NCBI RefSeq assembly: GCF_017104715.1
Contig: NZ_JAAGPI010000063.1
Location: 1-36,323, forward strand
Length of the DNA: 36,323 nt
Direction: 5' to 3'
From: Burkholderia sp. Ac-20365
GTDB lineage: Bacteria > Pseudomonadota > Gammaproteobacteria > Burkholderiales > Burkholderiaceae
Part shown: positions 33,633-36,323 of the stretch, one piece after another
Layout: every line of letters begins with the position of its first letter
How positions within the stretch are numbered: the first letter of the stretch is position 1
Position numbers and translations under genes: made by a program
The notes under the pieces: model-generated
The model's input: the letters and a program-made list of their open reading frames with translations, nothing else
Told to the model about the DNA's origin: nothing
Databases searched by the model: none

Positions 33633-34205
33633 TGTGCCCGCAAACCCTTGTCGCGCCGTGATCGAGTCGTCGCGCAACGCGGATTTCCAGTCGCCTGCGG
33701 TGCCCGATGTTGCGTCCCCGTAACGTGTTTTCGAAACGCCGCGGGCATGTTCGCGATGCCACATAGCCGCCTGGAACCAGTCAAAAATGCGGTCAATCAG
33801 TCCGCAAAGCCCCGAGGACATAGGCTCCCGGTCAGAACTACCGGTTAGCGCGCGTCGCGAAAAGGTCAGAAGAACCGATTGTCAAATGTGTCGCAGAGTT
33901 GAGATTGCGGGAGCCGTGCGGCGGCAAACGTGGCTCAGCATTGCGTGGCAAGGAATCGCGTGATGGGAGCAGACTCGGGGAAAGCGCTGGCGGACCCGGA
34001 CGACAACGTTTTTAAGCACCGGTATTAATTGCTGAAGCGACCCGTCCACATCCAGATTTACGCCTATACGAGGCCCGCGAGCTTTCATTTATCTTTGTTC
34101 TCACCACACGATTCATGCGACGATAAATTCGTGTTGCGAAGCATGTGCGCATGCGGGACATTGCGGCGCCCATGACCCGCATGTAGAAAAATCGAAAAAT
34201 TCAGG

Positions 34206-34225
34206 GGGTTCGCATAGACGAACCC
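34206..34225 (+). other. Hairpin in the leader of the activator gene
   Basis: A 7-bp stem (34206-34212 with 34219-34225, GGGTTCG/CGAACCC) with a 6-base loop, followed by TCAAAAG. It stands about 97 bp before the start codon. It could be a leader control structure or a weak terminator; no T run follows on the plus strand. Confidence 0.4.
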
Positions 34226-34321
34226 TCAAAAGACCAATGTGTTTTGCCGTAGTACAAGGATCACTGGCCTTGCGGCATCATAGGCATCACGCGCAGGGCC
34301 AACGTCCAACCCGGGGGTAAC

Positions 34322-35842
<1,521 letters not shown>

Positions 35843-35963
35843 ACCACTGACTGCCGCTCGATCGCAAAGCAGCCTTCATGCCGTTCGGCCGATGCTGAAC
35901 GGCTAGCCGCCTGACGTGTCCATTGCATTGTCGACCCGCACCGCAATGGAGTGGACGCCCGTC

Positions 35964-36323
35964 ATGTCCGAGCACGCTTCTCTCGACCCCTCACGCGACA
36001 AGCCGCACGCCTTTCCCGCCCAGGCCAGCCCGTGCGACGATCTCGCGATCCGCGCGCAACCCGCCGCGCCCCTGCCGTGCCGCCACAAGCGCCTCGCGCT
36101 CGGCGCGACCATCCTCGGCTCCAGCATGGCGTTCATCGACGGCTCGGTCGTCAATGTCGCGCTGCCCGCCATCCAGACCGAAATCGGCGCAAGCGTCACG
36201 GCCATGCAATGGGTCGTCAACGCCTACCTGCTGCTGCTCGGCTCGCTGGTGCTGGTCGGCGGCGCGCTGGGCGACAAGCTCGGTCGGCGCACCGTGTTCG
36301 TGGCGGGCATCGTGCTGTTCACG
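35964..36323 (+). CDS. MFS transporter, DHA2 (EmrB/QacA) family, truncated by window end
   Basis: The first 120 codons of an MFS exporter run in frame to the last base. After a 45-residue polar N-terminus, helix 1 reads LGATILGSSMAFIDGSVVNVALPAIQ, where the Asp and the NVALP motif are typical of 14-helix drug-proton antiporters. Helix 2 and the motif A loop GDKLGRR follow. I prefer ATG 35964, with GGAG at 35948-35951 as a slightly distant ribosome site; ATG 35946 is also in frame. It begins 121 bp after the activator gene on the same strand, with a 7-bp hairpin (35880-35903) between, so separate transcription is likely. Substrate unknown. Confidence 0.85.
   Translation, partial: MSEHASLDPSRDKPHAFPAQASPCDDLAIRAQPAAPLPCRHKRLALGATILGSSMAFIDGSVVNVALPAIQTEIGASVTAMQWVVNAYLLLLGSLVLVGGALGDKLGRRTVFVAGIVLFT

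Larger units (their letters stand above)
33308..34321. other. Divergent regulatory region between flp and the sigma-54 activator gene
   Basis: About 1 kb with no supported gene; the open frames through it lack ribosome sites and family resemblance. It contains the flp leader with a strong hairpin (33428-33461), a consensus sigma-54 promoter (33618-33632) facing flp, two direct GGTCAGAA repeats (33830-33837 and 33864-33871, 34 bp apart) that might bind an activator, and a hairpin (34206-34225) in the leader of the activator gene. The right half is AT-rich. Confidence 0.7.

Noticed and set aside
33333..33821. A 162-codon minus-strand open frame upstream of flp
   Set aside because: It has no ribosome site or recognisable domain and overlaps the sigma-54 promoter and leader hairpin.
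33957..33970. TGGCAA-GGAAT-CGC-like sequence as a sigma-54 promoter for the activator gene
   Set aside because: Spacing between the GG and GC pairs is one base short and two consensus bases differ.
34141..34154. GCATGTGCGCATGC partial palindrome before the activator gene
   Set aside because: Only 5-bp arms and no second copy, so it is within chance expectation.

Overview
The window is high-GC chromosomal DNA of a beta-proteobacterium, most likely Burkholderiaceae and probably Paraburkholderia or a close relative. The grounds are strong GC bias at third codon positions, a BPSL1445-type SYLF lipoprotein, a Tat-exported phosphocholine-specific phospholipase C, and an inverted-repeat element at the left end that I know as a common intergenic repeat in these genomes. 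This placement rests on family recognition, not on a search. No transposase, prophage, CRISPR array, tRNA or rRNA was seen.

Left part (1-10.5 kb): a minus-strand phospholipase C with a clear terminator, a small alanine-rich lipoprotein, and an unusual double-domain Asp/Glu racemase-like protein. A lone receiver-domain protein and a SYLF lipoprotein follow on the plus strand. Glycogen synthase (glgA, TTG start) and glycogen debranching enzyme (glgX) are convergent across a bidirectional terminator.

Middle part (10.5-20.6 kb): a red-light sensing cluster. It holds a bacteriophytochrome histidine kinase (bphP), its CheY-like partner 27 bp downstream, an opposed double-PAS histidine kinase, a second CheY-like protein, and a heme oxygenase (bphO) that would make the biliverdin chromophore. 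It is followed by CsbD, a small coiled-coil protein, a prolyl 4-hydroxylase-like 2OG-Fe(II) oxygenase, an NTF2/SnoaL-fold protein and a patatin-like phospholipase, all on the minus strand.

Right part (20.7-36.3 kb): a nearly complete Tad/Flp (type IVb) pilus locus on the minus strand. Transcription order is flp, flp, prepilin peptidase (tadV/cpaA), an unknown gene, cpaB, secretin cpaC, a small lipoprotein, tadZ, tadA, tadB, tadC, two tadE-like pseudopilins and a VWA-containing tadG. No TPR protein of the TadD type was found. A divergent sigma-54 activator with a VpsR-like N-terminus lies about 1 kb upstream of the pilins. A sequence matching the sigma-54 promoter consensus exactly (TGGCAC-N5-TTGC) faces the pilin genes in that gap, followed by a roughly 300-nt leader with a strong hairpin. 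A second stem-loop followed by a short T run sits between the last pilin gene and tadV. The simplest reading is an activator plus sigma-54 switch for pilin expression, with partial read-through into the assembly genes. The window ends inside a DHA2-type MFS transporter gene.
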